The notes: generated from the letters alone by a model not told the origin. Positions 1-6,832 are shown, numbered from the stretch's first letter. The stretch: 6,966 nucleotides of DNA from Cyclobacteriaceae bacterium (GCA_015492915.1 WGED01000369.1:1-6966), one strand, 5' to 3'. Numbers and translations are program-made.

Positions 1-3
1 CAC

Positions 4-20
4 CATAATAGTGCATTATG
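4..20. repeat. Hexamer inverted repeat CATAAT-N5-ATTATG
   Basis: CATAAT at 4-9 is exactly mirrored by ATTATG at 15-20 around a 5-nt centre. The size and symmetry would suit a dimeric repressor operator or a small hairpin, but no regulator gene is in view. Since it is A/T-rich, chance occurrence is quite possible. Confidence 0.35.
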
Positions 21-47
21 CCTCCTCATCAAACGTGCTGATTTTCT

Positions 48-63
48 TCCCGCCCTGGCGGGA
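48..63. repeat. GC-rich hairpin TCCCGCC-CT-GGCGGGA
   Basis: A perfect 7-bp inverted repeat (48-54 with 57-63) is separated by two bases, which in RNA would fold as a six-pair stem with a CCTG tetraloop. It is much richer in G+C than its surroundings. No T-run follows on either strand, so it does not look like an intrinsic terminator. From memory, short hairpins of the CCCGCC/GGCGGG type recur between genes in many Bacteroidota genomes; that recollection was not checked here. Confidence 0.45.
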
Positions 64-175
64 CAAGTTGTACTTTAACCTCTCATAACGAAATCCTGGT
101 GAGAATTTTGGGTTCAAATATTTCTTAACTTGCTGTTATCGGATACTGATTTTTATTGATTAAAGACGCAACATC

Positions 176-1290
176 ATGAAAAGCTTTCTGATTTTTATCG
201 CCATCCTGACACTATTATCATACACCGAACAAAAAGCATATAAAGTACCTGTCTATGCCTGGGTAAGTGGTCCGGGTAATGCCACTGACGAGGAGCTCCG
301 GGTGCATTTCACTGATCTGAAAGGCAAAGGCATTGACGGTTTGATGTACAACGGGGGACAAAATGCCGATGCTTACCGACGGATTGGGAAAATTGCCAAA
401 CAAACAGGCCTGGAATTTCACGCCTGGATACCCACACTCATGCAGCGAGAAAACCCGAAATTAAAACCGGAATGGTATGTCGTGAACGGCCTTGGCGAAT
501 CGACATGGGACAAACCGGCCTATGTGAATTATTACAAAGTTCTGTGTCCGAATCATGAAGAAGTCTATGAATTCCTGGCGGAAATATACGGTGCGGTTGC
601 GGAGGTGGATGACGTGGATGGCATACATCTCGATTATACCCGCTTCCCTGATGTGATTCTCGGTAAAGGGCTGTGGTCGAAATACGGCCTTGTGATGGAT
701 CGCGAATATCCTCAAACGATTATTGCTATTGCGATAAATGTGTCACTGATTTCAAAGCCAAAACGGGAAATGATATTAATAGCGTTGAAGACCCCTCACA
801 GGTAGAGGAATGGAAGCAGTTCAGGTATGACCTTATCACGAACCTTGTGAACCGTCTGGCTGACATGGTGCACGATAAAGGCAAAGAGATCAATGCAGCG
901 GTATTCCCCGGACCCAACCCGATCGCCAAAAAGATCGTGCGGCAGGAGTGGGATAAATGGAATCTCGATGCAGTATATCCTATGAATTACAATGATTTTT
1001 ACCTTGAGGGACCGGAATGGGTCGGCAAAATGGTCAAAGAGGGAGTAACAGCACTCAATCATCGCATTCCCCTGTATAGCGGGCTGTTTATCTGCCCGAA
1101 TCCCGAAAGAAAAACGGAAGAAAAAGACCCTGAAAATCATGGCGTCACTCCCGAAGAACTGGAAATCGCGGTCAGAACTTCGATGGAAAACGGGGCTGCC
1201 GGAATATGCCTTTTCACTCCCAAACGCATGATGCCGGAACACTGGAATGTTTTTGAAAAAGCGATACACATAAAATATGATGCCAAATGA
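176..1290 (+). pseudogene. Secreted glycoside-hydrolase-like TIM-barrel protein, broken by a -1 frameshift
   Basis: The protein resembles the putative glycoside hydrolases (GHL6/GHL10-like, often named family 10 glycosylhydrolase) of Bacteroidota; the substrate is unknown. Residues 1-20 form a signal peptide (K2, then a hydrophobic run to about 15, no lipobox Cys), implying export. Landmarks are KGIDGLMYNGG (51-61), GLEFHAWIPT (78-87), EWYVVN (99-104) and the core motif DGIHLDYTRFPDV (148-160), whose D153 may be catalytic. The frame from 176 is lost after codon 180 (CAA, 713-715) and runs into junk ending at 805. The true sequence resumes one base back as DYCYCDKC, then AAVFPGP, WNLDAVYPMNY, LYSGLF and NGAAGICLF, stopping at 1290. 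Restoring one base gives 371 residues with no other lesion. The missing base makes codon 181 AAC (one A lost from a run) or TAC. Either a recent pseudogene or a sequencing error would explain it. The start is ATG 176; an A-rich leader replaces a Shine-Dalgarno. Confidence 0.8.
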
Positions 1291-1303
1291 CACTTTAAGT
1301 GTC
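1289..1303. repeat. 15-bp palindrome over the stop codon
   Basis: GACACTT and AAGTGTC mirror each other around a single T, and the left arm overlaps the TGA of the hydrolase-like gene. As RNA it would give only a five-pair stem with a TTTAA loop and no T-run after it, so it is a weak terminator at best. As DNA it could be a dimer binding site. It may simply be chance. Confidence 0.35.
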
Positions 1304-1395
1304 TGTGAATCAGCCCGGAAAGATAATTCAAGTTACAATCATAGCCAAAAATCATCAATCTGAGTGCAGAAAACCTTGTTGAACAAGCCAGTTAA

Positions 1396-1440
1396 CGGCC
1401 GGGGTATAAAACCTGTTTATTGACCCGGTCGGTAATTTTT
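1396..1440 (+). terminator. Possible rho-independent terminator
   Basis: Bases 1396-1405 pair with 1423-1431: nine pairs with one G·U and a bulged G at 1401. The loop is 17 nt, and TTTTT follows at 1436-1440 four bases after the stem. It lies about 105 bp after the hydrolase-like gene and before the CBS gene, where a terminator would be expected. The long loop and the bulge weaken the case. Confidence 0.35.
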
Positions 1441-1442
1441 AA

Positions 1443-1473
1443 TTGATTTTAATATAAATACTTGTTATCTTAT
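1443..1473 (+). promoter_or_regulatory. Candidate Bacteroidota promoter for the CBS gene
   Basis: TTG at 1443-1445 and TATCTTAT at 1466-1473 are 20 bp apart. This fits the phylum's TTG / TAnnTTTG layout with the last two bases of the -7 element off consensus. Transcription would begin near 1480 and leave a leader of about 40 nt before the ATG at 1520. The match is partial and the region is A/T-rich. Confidence 0.25.
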
Positions 1474-1519
1474 TGGGGATGATAAAAACGACCCTGTCAA
1501 ATACAAAACAAACACGGAT

Positions 1520-1993
1520 ATGAATTTTAAACCAAAACTTGAAAAGAAAGACGACGGTAAAAAAGTAAAAAATTACGAACCCATTTCTAAATACATGGCC
1601 AAGGATCTTATCACTTTTACGGCCGAATCAGAGATCACCGAGGTCATTGATACTTTACTCAAGCATCGCATTTCGGGCGCACCCGTATTAAATGAAAAAG
1701 AGGAAATCATCGGCGTGATTGATGATAAGGATTGTCTTCATACACTTGTTGACAGTGTGTACCACAACGTGCCCATCAGAAAGCGGCATGTAAAATCCTA
1801 CATGACCGATGTGTACAAGACCATCAATATCAACGCCGATATCGTCGATGCTGCCAGTGTGTTTTTAAAGTCAAAATACAAGAGGTTGCTGGTGGTTGAT
1901 GACAAGGGAAAGCTAAAGGGTCAAATCAGCCGCAGAGACATCCTCAGGGCTATCAAAGAGGTCAATCGCACCGACTGGAAAAAGCAGGATTGA
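1520..1993 (+). CDS. Two-CBS-domain protein
   Basis: A 157-residue soluble protein made almost entirely of a tandem CBS pair (Bateman module). After a charged, lysine-rich N-terminus (1-18), CBS1 covers about 20-76 (ISKYM, ISGAPVLN at 51-58, GVIDDKD at 65-71). CBS2 covers about 91-146 (VKSYMTD, KRLLVVDDKGKLKG, then QISRRD). The G-x-I-x-x-x-D ends of both repeats are where the family contacts ribose and phosphates, so binding of an adenine nucleotide or S-adenosylmethionine is plausible. No catalytic or DNA-binding domain is attached, so the partner it regulates is unknown; such stand-alone CBS proteins are common in Bacteroidota. The start is ATG 1520, which leaves both domains whole; no Shine-Dalgarno is seen. 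The gene converges on the large minus-strand gene, 82 bp away, with no clear terminator between them. Confidence 0.85.
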   Translation: MNFKPKLEKKDDGKKVKNYEPISKYMAKDLITFTAESEITEVIDTLLKHRISGAPVLNEKEEIIGVIDDKDCLHTLVDSVYHNVPIRKRHVKSYMTDVYKTININADIVDAASVFLKSKYKRLLVVDDKGKLKGQISRRDILRAIKEVNRTDWKKQD

Positions 1994-2075
1994 CGATATT
2001 TTAGTCGTTTTATGTCATCAGATCATTATTTATTCCTGGCAGCAATTCGCAATCGAAATCATCCGGAGAAAAGGA

Positions 2076-5000
2076 TTATTGTCTCAATAATCTGAGGGAA
2101 GCGTCCTTGCCTATGAAATGAATATCGAATACCGGGAGTCCGTCTGGTGTAATGCCTTCGATACAGATCTGCAAATTTTTAGCTTCGTCGGAATTATAAA
2201 AACTGATCTTTACCCTGCCGCGCCTGTTGGTGGTGATATCAGGATTCCAGTAAATGGTCGATCGACCGTCAACCTTGCCTGACGGCGTTTCTTTCGCAGC
2301 ATATTCGGGGCCTTCAAAAATTGTCATGGGTGAAAGTGGAGGAAACTGCACTTCGTTGATAATTTTTCCATGAATTTCCGACCATTTTTCATACCCCTCT
2401 TTGGTACGGATATAAACAACACCCCCCTCCCATTCTTCATCGAAAAATTTCATCACTTTCCCATACCTGTAAATCTCTATTGAGTTCAGTTCAGACGAAT
2501 TCAAACGCTTCAACAGTTCCAGATTGTTCTTTCCGGGTGTTTTGATTAATTCAGGGAAATTCAGTATCAGACCATCAAGAATTACGAGTGCTGTCGTGCC
2601 GCTGCCCTCCAAAATTATCTTTTTCTCATCATTCTGACGATTCACCGACACCCCTGAAAGTTCTTTTCCCAGCAAATCCAATAAATTTACATGTCGCCTT
2701 TTTCTCGAATCGGGTTTATAAATAAGATCGGGATCCGGTTTTCCGGCAGTGCCCAACCTCTCAATATTGATTTCCCTGGCCGACACCATTTGATGCATCA
2801 AATTGTTTTTCTCAATATAATTTATTGCCCTTTTTGGCATTTCGGTTCGATCTGTCTGCCAATGCTTCTCCTCCCCGGATAGATCGAGCAGCCACTCCAG
2901 GTCAACCTTTACGCTTTTGCCTGCTTTATCTAAAGCATTCACAAAAACATGATCGGAACCGGTGGTCAGCGGGGGATTGAGACTGAACATTCCTTCGGCG
3001 TCCGCGGCGGCATACCATACCCTGTCCTCTGCCAAAATGGTCAAATATCCATGCATCAATGGCTCTCCTGTGTTTTTATTAACCGCTCTGCCTTGCAGCG
3101 ACGACTGTCGTTTGAATCTGATAGGGATGCTCTCAATGCTCTGAAGACTATCAAAAGATTGTACCTCAGGCACAACCTTGCTCTGATTAAGTGCTACCAG
3201 ATCAAGTCGTTTGAGCGTCTCCCTGTCAAAGCCCGTCAGTATTTCGACCGGACTTTCCAGATGAAAATCAGACTGGTATTCCAGATTCAGGTAACTCCTT
3301 ATATTCCTGCCTGTTGCAGGTTTTATTATTTTATCCTTATCCAATACTGAAACGGAGATATTGGCATTGCCGAGCGGTTTGCCGTCCTGATCGCGAAGCT
3401 CCAGAACCAGCTCGACTTTTTCCCTCGGATCATAGCTTCTTTTCGCCTGGTATATTTTAACTGTCGCCTCTTCAGGGGGATTGTGATAAATGATTCTCTT
3501 ATTGAACAGATGGCCGAATTCATCGACCAGCAGAATTTGTGCAAAACCGGGAGGAAGGTTGGTTTTTGGTATCTCGGTCCTGAACACCTGTTTGGTCAGC
3601 ATTCCCACGCGCCTGTCGATGAGCAGGCCGTTGCTGATGACGAGGATATAGAATTTTTTACCTTCAAGACGGGCATTTCCCCTGACCAAAACATCAATGG
3701 TATTGGATTTCAGGTTATTTATCATGACCGAATATCCGGAAGGCTGCACTTTCGGAAAGTTGCTGAGTTCCGTCTCCGGATCATTCAGGTTGATTTTATA
3801 GGGCACACTCACCCTTGGCAACATAAACACATTTCCCATACCATCAAAAATCGTCTTAACAGGAGCTACCAGCCTGCCGTTTTCATCAGTTATCCTTCCT
3901 TTTATGTTAATTCCATTGCCGAACCTGTCCTCTGCTCTGAAACCTATCTGCGACGGTATGCCATCAACCATGACGCCACCTTCAGCAGTAAAGGTTATGA
4001 GATTTGAGGTATTTTTAACACGCTGTGCCAGAGCAGGGGTTTCTTCAAACGGGTTCAGAATCACTAAATTTTCATGGTAATACAGGTCATTGTCAAAATT
4101 TTTCATCCATTCCGTATATGCCTTCAGCATATAAACACCACCCGCCAATGAATCAGGCAGTTGCAGCTCGCCGTACGATTTGCCCCGCACAACAGGGAAT
4201 ACCGATGACAAAACATTTTTGCCCTCCGGCGACGTAAGCGTGATGTGAAGCATGTCATCTTCAGATACAGGCAGGTTGGTGACCAATTGAACAATATACG
4301 CCCTGAACCAAAGTTTTTCTCCTGCCAGATACATCGGTTTGTCATGATGGAGATACACTTTTTCTCCATATCTGGTGATATCGTATTTTTTCAATTGTTT
4401 CCGCACACGCACAATCAACGGATCTTTATCAAGCTGATAATTTTCAAGAATGAACTGATTTCTATTATTCAGATAAATCGATCCGAAAGCCCTTTCCTCT
4501 TCGAATGAAGCGATCACTTCTGCCTCCACAGGTGTACGTTTCACGATGATGTTATCATCCCAGAATTCCTGGTTGTAACCGAGATTGTCCAGCATCATGG
4601 CGTCGCTTCGATTATACCTGAGCAGTCTGCCGCCAAGTTTCTTTCTTTTCGGAGGGGTATAATATTCATAGTAAGAGAAAAACGAACTCGTCGTCACGTT
4701 GTTGATGAAGGTGCTGTCGATGAAATAATCGAAATTTTGCCATAATCTCATATAGTCCATCACCAGATTATCGCCCAGATACTTAAAGGCCATTTCGGAT
4801 GAAAGTTTGTAATTTTTCCAGTAGCCTGATTTGCCTTTCAACTTCACAAAATTGAGGTTATCGTTTGCGATGGTACCTTTGATTCTCAACAAGTCGTGAG
4901 AATCCAGGTCAATGAGCATCTCACCCTCCATAGTGGGTTTTTCCACCGTCTCTTTTTTCCTGAAGCGTATCAGTGCCGCATTACGGCCGTTTACCGACAC

Positions 5001-5726
5001 GATGCTCTCGAGGGTGAGGTAATACAGATCCCGTACATTCTTGCTGACGGGCATCACCAGATCATCCGTTTGCGGTTGCACCACACTGAGCAACCTGACC
5101 ATGAGGGTAAAGTTTTTATTATAGATAAAAGAATCCGCCTCGGAAAGTTTCAGCGCATAACGCCCCTCCTGGATGGCCCAGTCTTCCACGCCATTGCGGC
5201 TGAATCGCGTGTCGAAGAATATCTCGTAAAGTTCTGAATATACATCGCCGTTTTTTGAGATCTGCCGGTAGAAAGCCTTGCCGTAGTGATCTTCCTTTCT
5301 GGCGCGATATACGATTTTGTCATAAGCATCCAGCACCAGGTTATAGGCAAAGTCCGGGTCTCCCTTTTTTGCCTTAACGACCACTTCCTCCATGACCAGC
5401 TTGCCGGGAGTAAGCCTGACCGACATAAACCGGTCATCTGTGACAACGATTTCTCTTGTATTAAAACTTAAGTGCGAAAAAACAAGCGTGATCGGCAAGC
5501 TGTCCACTTTAAAAGAGAACTCTCCAAGTTCATTACTGGCTGTCCCCTTATAAATACCTTTGATCCCGATGCTGACAAACGGAATCGGATCATCGGTCTC
5601 ATCATTCACTACTTTACCAGTAATCTCGAACGGCTGGGCGGCAGTAGGCAAAAAAGCCAGCATCCCGGCGTAAAATAAAACCAGTTTAAAAAATGATCTC
5701 AGCAATCTTTGACGAATATGATCCAT
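2076..5726 (-). CDS. Large exported protein: CPD-like, MG2-like and TonB-plug-like domains
   Basis: A 1216-residue protein, numbered from the ATG at 5726-5724; a TTG two codons upstream is less likely. Residues 1-30 are a signal peptide (basic start, hydrophobic LVLFYAGMLAFLP, TAAQ). About 33-108 is a carboxypeptidase-regulatory-like domain (ITGKVVNDETDDPIPFVSI, then LGEFSF). About 117-438 resembles the region that follows this domain in many Bacteroidota envelope proteins. An MG2-type macroglobulin domain begins near 447 (HDKPMYLAGEKLWFRAY at 461-477, then AGGVYMLKAYTEWMKNF). More beta-rich repeats follow, including one near 763-798 (SYDPREKVELVLELRDQDGK). A second regulatory-like domain starts near 876 (LQGRAVNKNTGEPL). 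About 1014-1111 is plug-like (ALVILDGLIL, LNSIEIYRYGK, GGVVYIRTKEG). The end carries the RSTIYWNPDITT block typical of such proteins. No outer-membrane barrel follows, so it is not a complete TonB receptor. I infer a periplasmic or surface role; the ligand is unknown. It is transcribed alone, divergently from ppa. Confidence 0.85.
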   Translation of the reverse strand: MDHIRQRLLRSFFKLVLFYAGMLAFLPTAAQPFEITGKVVNDETDDPIPFVSIGIKGIYKGTASNELGEFSFKVDSLPITLVFSHLSFNTREIVVTDDRFMSVRLTPGKLVMEEVVVKAKKGDPDFAYNLVLDAYDKIVYRARKEDHYGKAFYRQISKNGDVYSELYEIFFDTRFSRNGVEDWAIQEGRYALKLSEADSFIYNKNFTLMVRLLSVVQPQTDDLVMPVSKNVRDLYYLTLESIVSVNGRNAALIRFRKKETVEKPTMEGEMLIDLDSHDLLRIKGTIANDNLNFVKLKGKSGYWKNYKLSSEMAFKYLGDNLVMDYMRLWQNFDYFIDSTFINNVTTSSFFSYYEYYTPPKRKKLGGRLLRYNRSDAMMLDNLGYNQEFWDDNIIVKRTPVEAEVIASFEEERAFGSIYLNNRNQFILENYQLDKDPLIVRVRKQLKKYDITRYGEKVYLHHDKPMYLAGEKLWFRAYIVQLVTNLPVSEDDMLHITLTSPEGKNVLSSVFPVVRGKSYGELQLPDSLAGGVYMLKAYTEWMKNFDNDLYYHENLVILNPFEETPALAQRVKNTSNLITFTAEGGVMVDGIPSQIGFRAEDRFGNGINIKGRITDENGRLVAPVKTIFDGMGNVFMLPRVSVPYKINLNDPETELSNFPKVQPSGYSVMINNLKSNTIDVLVRGNARLEGKKFYILVISNGLLIDRRVGMLTKQVFRTEIPKTNLPPGFAQILLVDEFGHLFNKRIIYHNPPEEATVKIYQAKRSYDPREKVELVLELRDQDGKPLGNANISVSVLDKDKIIKPATGRNIRSYLNLEYQSDFHLESPVEILTGFDRETLKRLDLVALNQSKVVPEVQSFDSLQSIESIPIRFKRQSSLQGRAVNKNTGEPLMHGYLTILAEDRVWYAAADAEGMFSLNPPLTTGSDHVFVNALDKAGKSVKVDLEWLLDLSGEEKHWQTDRTEMPKRAINYIEKNNLMHQMVSAREINIERLGTAGKPDPDLIYKPDSRKRRHVNLLDLLGKELSGVSVNRQNDEKKIILEGSGTTALVILDGLILNFPELIKTPGKNNLELLKRLNSSELNSIEIYRYGKVMKFFDEEWEGGVVYIRTKEGYEKWSEIHGKIINEVQFPPLSPMTIFEGPEYAAKETPSGKVDGRSTIYWNPDITTNRRGRVKISFYNSDEAKNLQICIEGITPDGLPVFDIHFIGKDASLRLLRQ

Positions 5727-5964
5727 TGACAATTGAAAATTACAAATAAATGCAGGCCTGAAAAAGTGAAAGCCTATGAGAAATAGGGTATTTTTTATGA
5801 CCGGTAAGCATAGACAATTAAAGGCATGCGCGAAAATGATTTTTATCTATTCTTCAGGCAAATTTCCCAGCCGCGGCATTATACTGATATATTAAAATCA
5901 ATAGTCATGGAGATTAATCAAATTGTCATTAAGTTTGCGCAATCTTTAAACAAACAATGGGAAA
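5727..5964. other. Divergent intergenic region
   Basis: This 238-bp, A/T-rich gap must hold promoters for both the large minus-strand gene and the pyrophosphatase. The ppa side has a good -7 element (listed separately). On the minus side the nearest resemblances are TTTATTTG (5750-5743) and TAATTTTC (5742-5735), each one base off consensus and without a TTG at correct spacing, so no promoter is called. An 8-bp palindrome GCCGCGGC lies at 5870-5877. No small gene is supported. Confidence 0.6.
5930..5937 (+). promoter_or_regulatory. Candidate -7 promoter element for ppa
   Basis: TAAGTTTG matches the Bacteroidota -7 consensus TAnnTTTG at every fixed position. It lies 27 bp before the ppa ATG, predicting a short leader of roughly 20 nt (AAACAAACAATGGGAAA-like and A-rich, as is usual in this phylum). 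There is no TTG at the -33 position (5908-5911 reads TGGA), so the element is incomplete. Confidence 0.4.
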
Positions 5965-6498
5965 ATGAAGCATCCGTGGCATGATGTCAATCCGGGCGAA
6001 GATGCGCCGGCTATCGTAAACGGCATCATCGAAATACCAAAAAACACAAGGGCAAAATATGAGCTCGACAAGAAAAGCGGCCTGTTGAGACTTGACAGGG
6101 TACTGTACTCCTCCATGTATTACCCGGCCAATTATGGTTTCATCCCCCGGACCTATTGCGATGATAAAGACCCGTTGGATATTTTGGTACTATCACAGAT
6201 CACCGTCGTACCGATGTGCATCGTGCCTGCCAAGGTAATCGGCGTCATGCACATGCTCGACCAGGGCGAGGCTGACGACAAAATTGTCGCAGTGGCTGAA
6301 AATGACATGAGCGTGGTGCATTACAACGACGTTTCCGAGTTGCCGGATCATTTTTTCAGGGAAATCAAAAACTTTTTTGAGGATTATAAAAAGCTAGAAA
6401 ACAAGACTTCCCTGGTCGAAGAATTTGAAGGCAGGGAAAAAGCGCTCGAGATCGTTAAAATAGCCCTGGAGGATTATAAACACAAATTTACCAATTAA
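5965..6498 (+). CDS. ppa: Inorganic pyrophosphatase, family I
   Basis: This soluble cytoplasmic enzyme hydrolyses pyrophosphate to two phosphates, using Mg2+, and pulls biosynthetic reactions such as aminoacylation and nucleic acid synthesis forward. At 177 residues it has the usual bacterial length. The family I active site can be read off by comparison with the E. coli enzyme: E23, K31, E33, R45, Y53 and Y57 (YYPANYGFIP), the signature D67-x-D69-P-L-D72 (DDKDPLDILV), D99 and D104 with K106 (LDQGEADDKIVAV), and Y141-K142 (FFEDYKKLE). All are present, so it should be active. The start is ATG 5965, which gives the normal N-terminus; an ATG at 5957 is out of frame and stops after three codons. 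The leader is A-rich without a Shine-Dalgarno. The gene stands alone: the upstream neighbour is divergent, and a gap of 362 bp follows. No membrane pyrophosphatase gene is in view. Confidence 0.97.
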   Translation: MKHPWHDVNPGEDAPAIVNGIIEIPKNTRAKYELDKKSGLLRLDRVLYSSMYYPANYGFIPRTYCDDKDPLDILVLSQITVVPMCIVPAKVIGVMHMLDQGEADDKIVAVAENDMSVVHYNDVSELPDHFFREIKNFFEDYKKLENKTSLVEEFEGREKALEIVKIALEDYKHKFTN

Positions 6499-6555
6499 GA
6501 ACAACCTCTTCTGAATTGAAGAATTGCACACCAGGAAAAATGATGATAATACTCA

Positions 6556-6621
6556 GTCACCCTGAATCTATTTCAGAGTCTCTGTCGCGATACTGAACTA
6601 ATTATAACCAGGTTCATCAGT
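6556..6621. repeat. Degenerate Bacteroidota-type interspersed inverted repeat
   Basis: GTCACCCTGAATCTATTTCAG starts a hairpin whose core pairs CTGAA (6562-6566) with TTCAG (6572-6576) around TCTAT; the outer pairing is imperfect. About 20 bases on, ACTGAAC (6592-6598) pairs with GTTC (6612-6615) and CAGT (6618-6621), with two bulged bases. From memory, elements of the form GTCACCCTGAA-n-TTCAGGGTCTC, often followed by a second GATGCTGAA-type half, are scattered between genes in many Bacteroidota genomes. Translated, they give the artefact SVTLNLFQSL, which also appears here. The mismatches suggest a decayed copy. Confidence 0.5.
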
Positions 6622-6684
6622 CTTGGCTTTATTATTAGTAAGATATTGAAATCTCCCCTTAGAAACGACGATCGGACAAAAAAC

Positions 6685-6782
6685 ACTTGCAGATGGTCGA
6701 AAGCCTTACCGGCGCAAGTTTTAGCACAGACCCGGGGACACGGCCTACTTGTGCCCGGCGTTATGAAAAAATGATGATTTTT
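6685..6782. repeat. Cluster of three short inverted repeats
   Basis: ACTTGC (6685-6690) pairs with GCAAGT (6714-6719), and TTT follows at once. GCACA (6724-6728) pairs with TGTGC (6750-6754); CCGGG (6732-6736) with CCCGG (6754-6758) is an alternative. AAAAAT (6767-6772) pairs with ATTTTT (6777-6782) around GATG. These could be terminators of the converging genes, part of a small RNA, or remnants of a repeat. I recognise no known RNA family. Confidence 0.35.
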
Positions 6783-6814
6783 ATTATCGATACGATTGCA
6801 CTGACAGAGGGGGA

Positions 6815-6832
6815 CCGGTTACGTAGAACCGG
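6815..6832 (-). terminator. Hairpin downstream of trpS, possible terminator
   Basis: CCGGTT and AACCGG form a perfect six-pair stem around a 6-nt loop, 28 bp past the stop codon of the minus-strand trpS gene. In the trpS direction a pyrimidine-rich tract (TCCCCCTCT) follows rather than a clean U-run. In the plus direction seven Ts stand at 6847-6853, 14 bp after the stem. Either reading as a terminator is imperfect. Confidence 0.3.

Larger units (their letters stand above)
1..175. other. Gene-free left edge with two inverted repeats
   Basis: No supported coding frame is visible here on either strand. The stretch lies upstream of the hydrolase-like gene and must carry its promoter, but I could not find a convincing TTG plus TAnnTTTG pair at proper spacing; TTG at 108-110 and TAACTTG at 126-132 are too close together. 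Two perfect inverted repeats are listed separately. On the minus strand an AGGAGG (complement of 21-26) lies just before an ATG (16-14), so a leftward gene could start here and run out of the window, but only five codons are visible and this cannot be judged. Confidence 0.5.

Noticed and set aside
700..730. Programmed -1 ribosomal frameshifting in the hydrolase-like gene
   Set aside because: The site reads CCT CAA ACG with no X-XXY-YYZ slippery heptamer. Slipping back from CAA would place it on TCA, and the family is not known to use frameshifting. A mutation or sequencing error is simpler.
796..1293. 165-residue open frame on the minus strand opposite the hydrolase-like gene
   Set aside because: The plus-strand sequence here has clear family motifs. 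The minus-strand product has no recognisable domain and is a shadow frame.
1993..2011. Intrinsic terminator after the CBS gene (ACGA ... TCGT then TTT)
   Set aside because: The stem has only four pairs with an 8-nt loop and a short T tract, too weak to call.
3483..4007. 174-residue plus-strand open frame inside the large minus-strand gene
   Set aside because: It lies wholly antisense to an MG-repeat coding region, has no recognisable motif and is one of several shadow frames there.
5907..5984. 25-codon frame (MEINQIVIKFAQSL...) overlapping the ppa start
   Set aside because: It starts upstream of the likely transcription start set by TAAGTTTG at 5930-5937 and is out of frame with ppa, so it is probably not transcribed from that promoter.
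1520..6498. Functional link between the CBS protein and the pyrophosphatase
   Set aside because: CBS domains regulate some family II pyrophosphatases, but this ppa is family I, lies over 3.9 kb away and is separated by a minus-strand gene. Nothing in the sequence ties them together.
6550..6774. Plus-strand frame free of stops after ppa
   Set aside because: It has no usable start codon in its main part, and its first residues (SVTLNLFQSL) are the translation of the interspersed repeat, a known kind of artefact.
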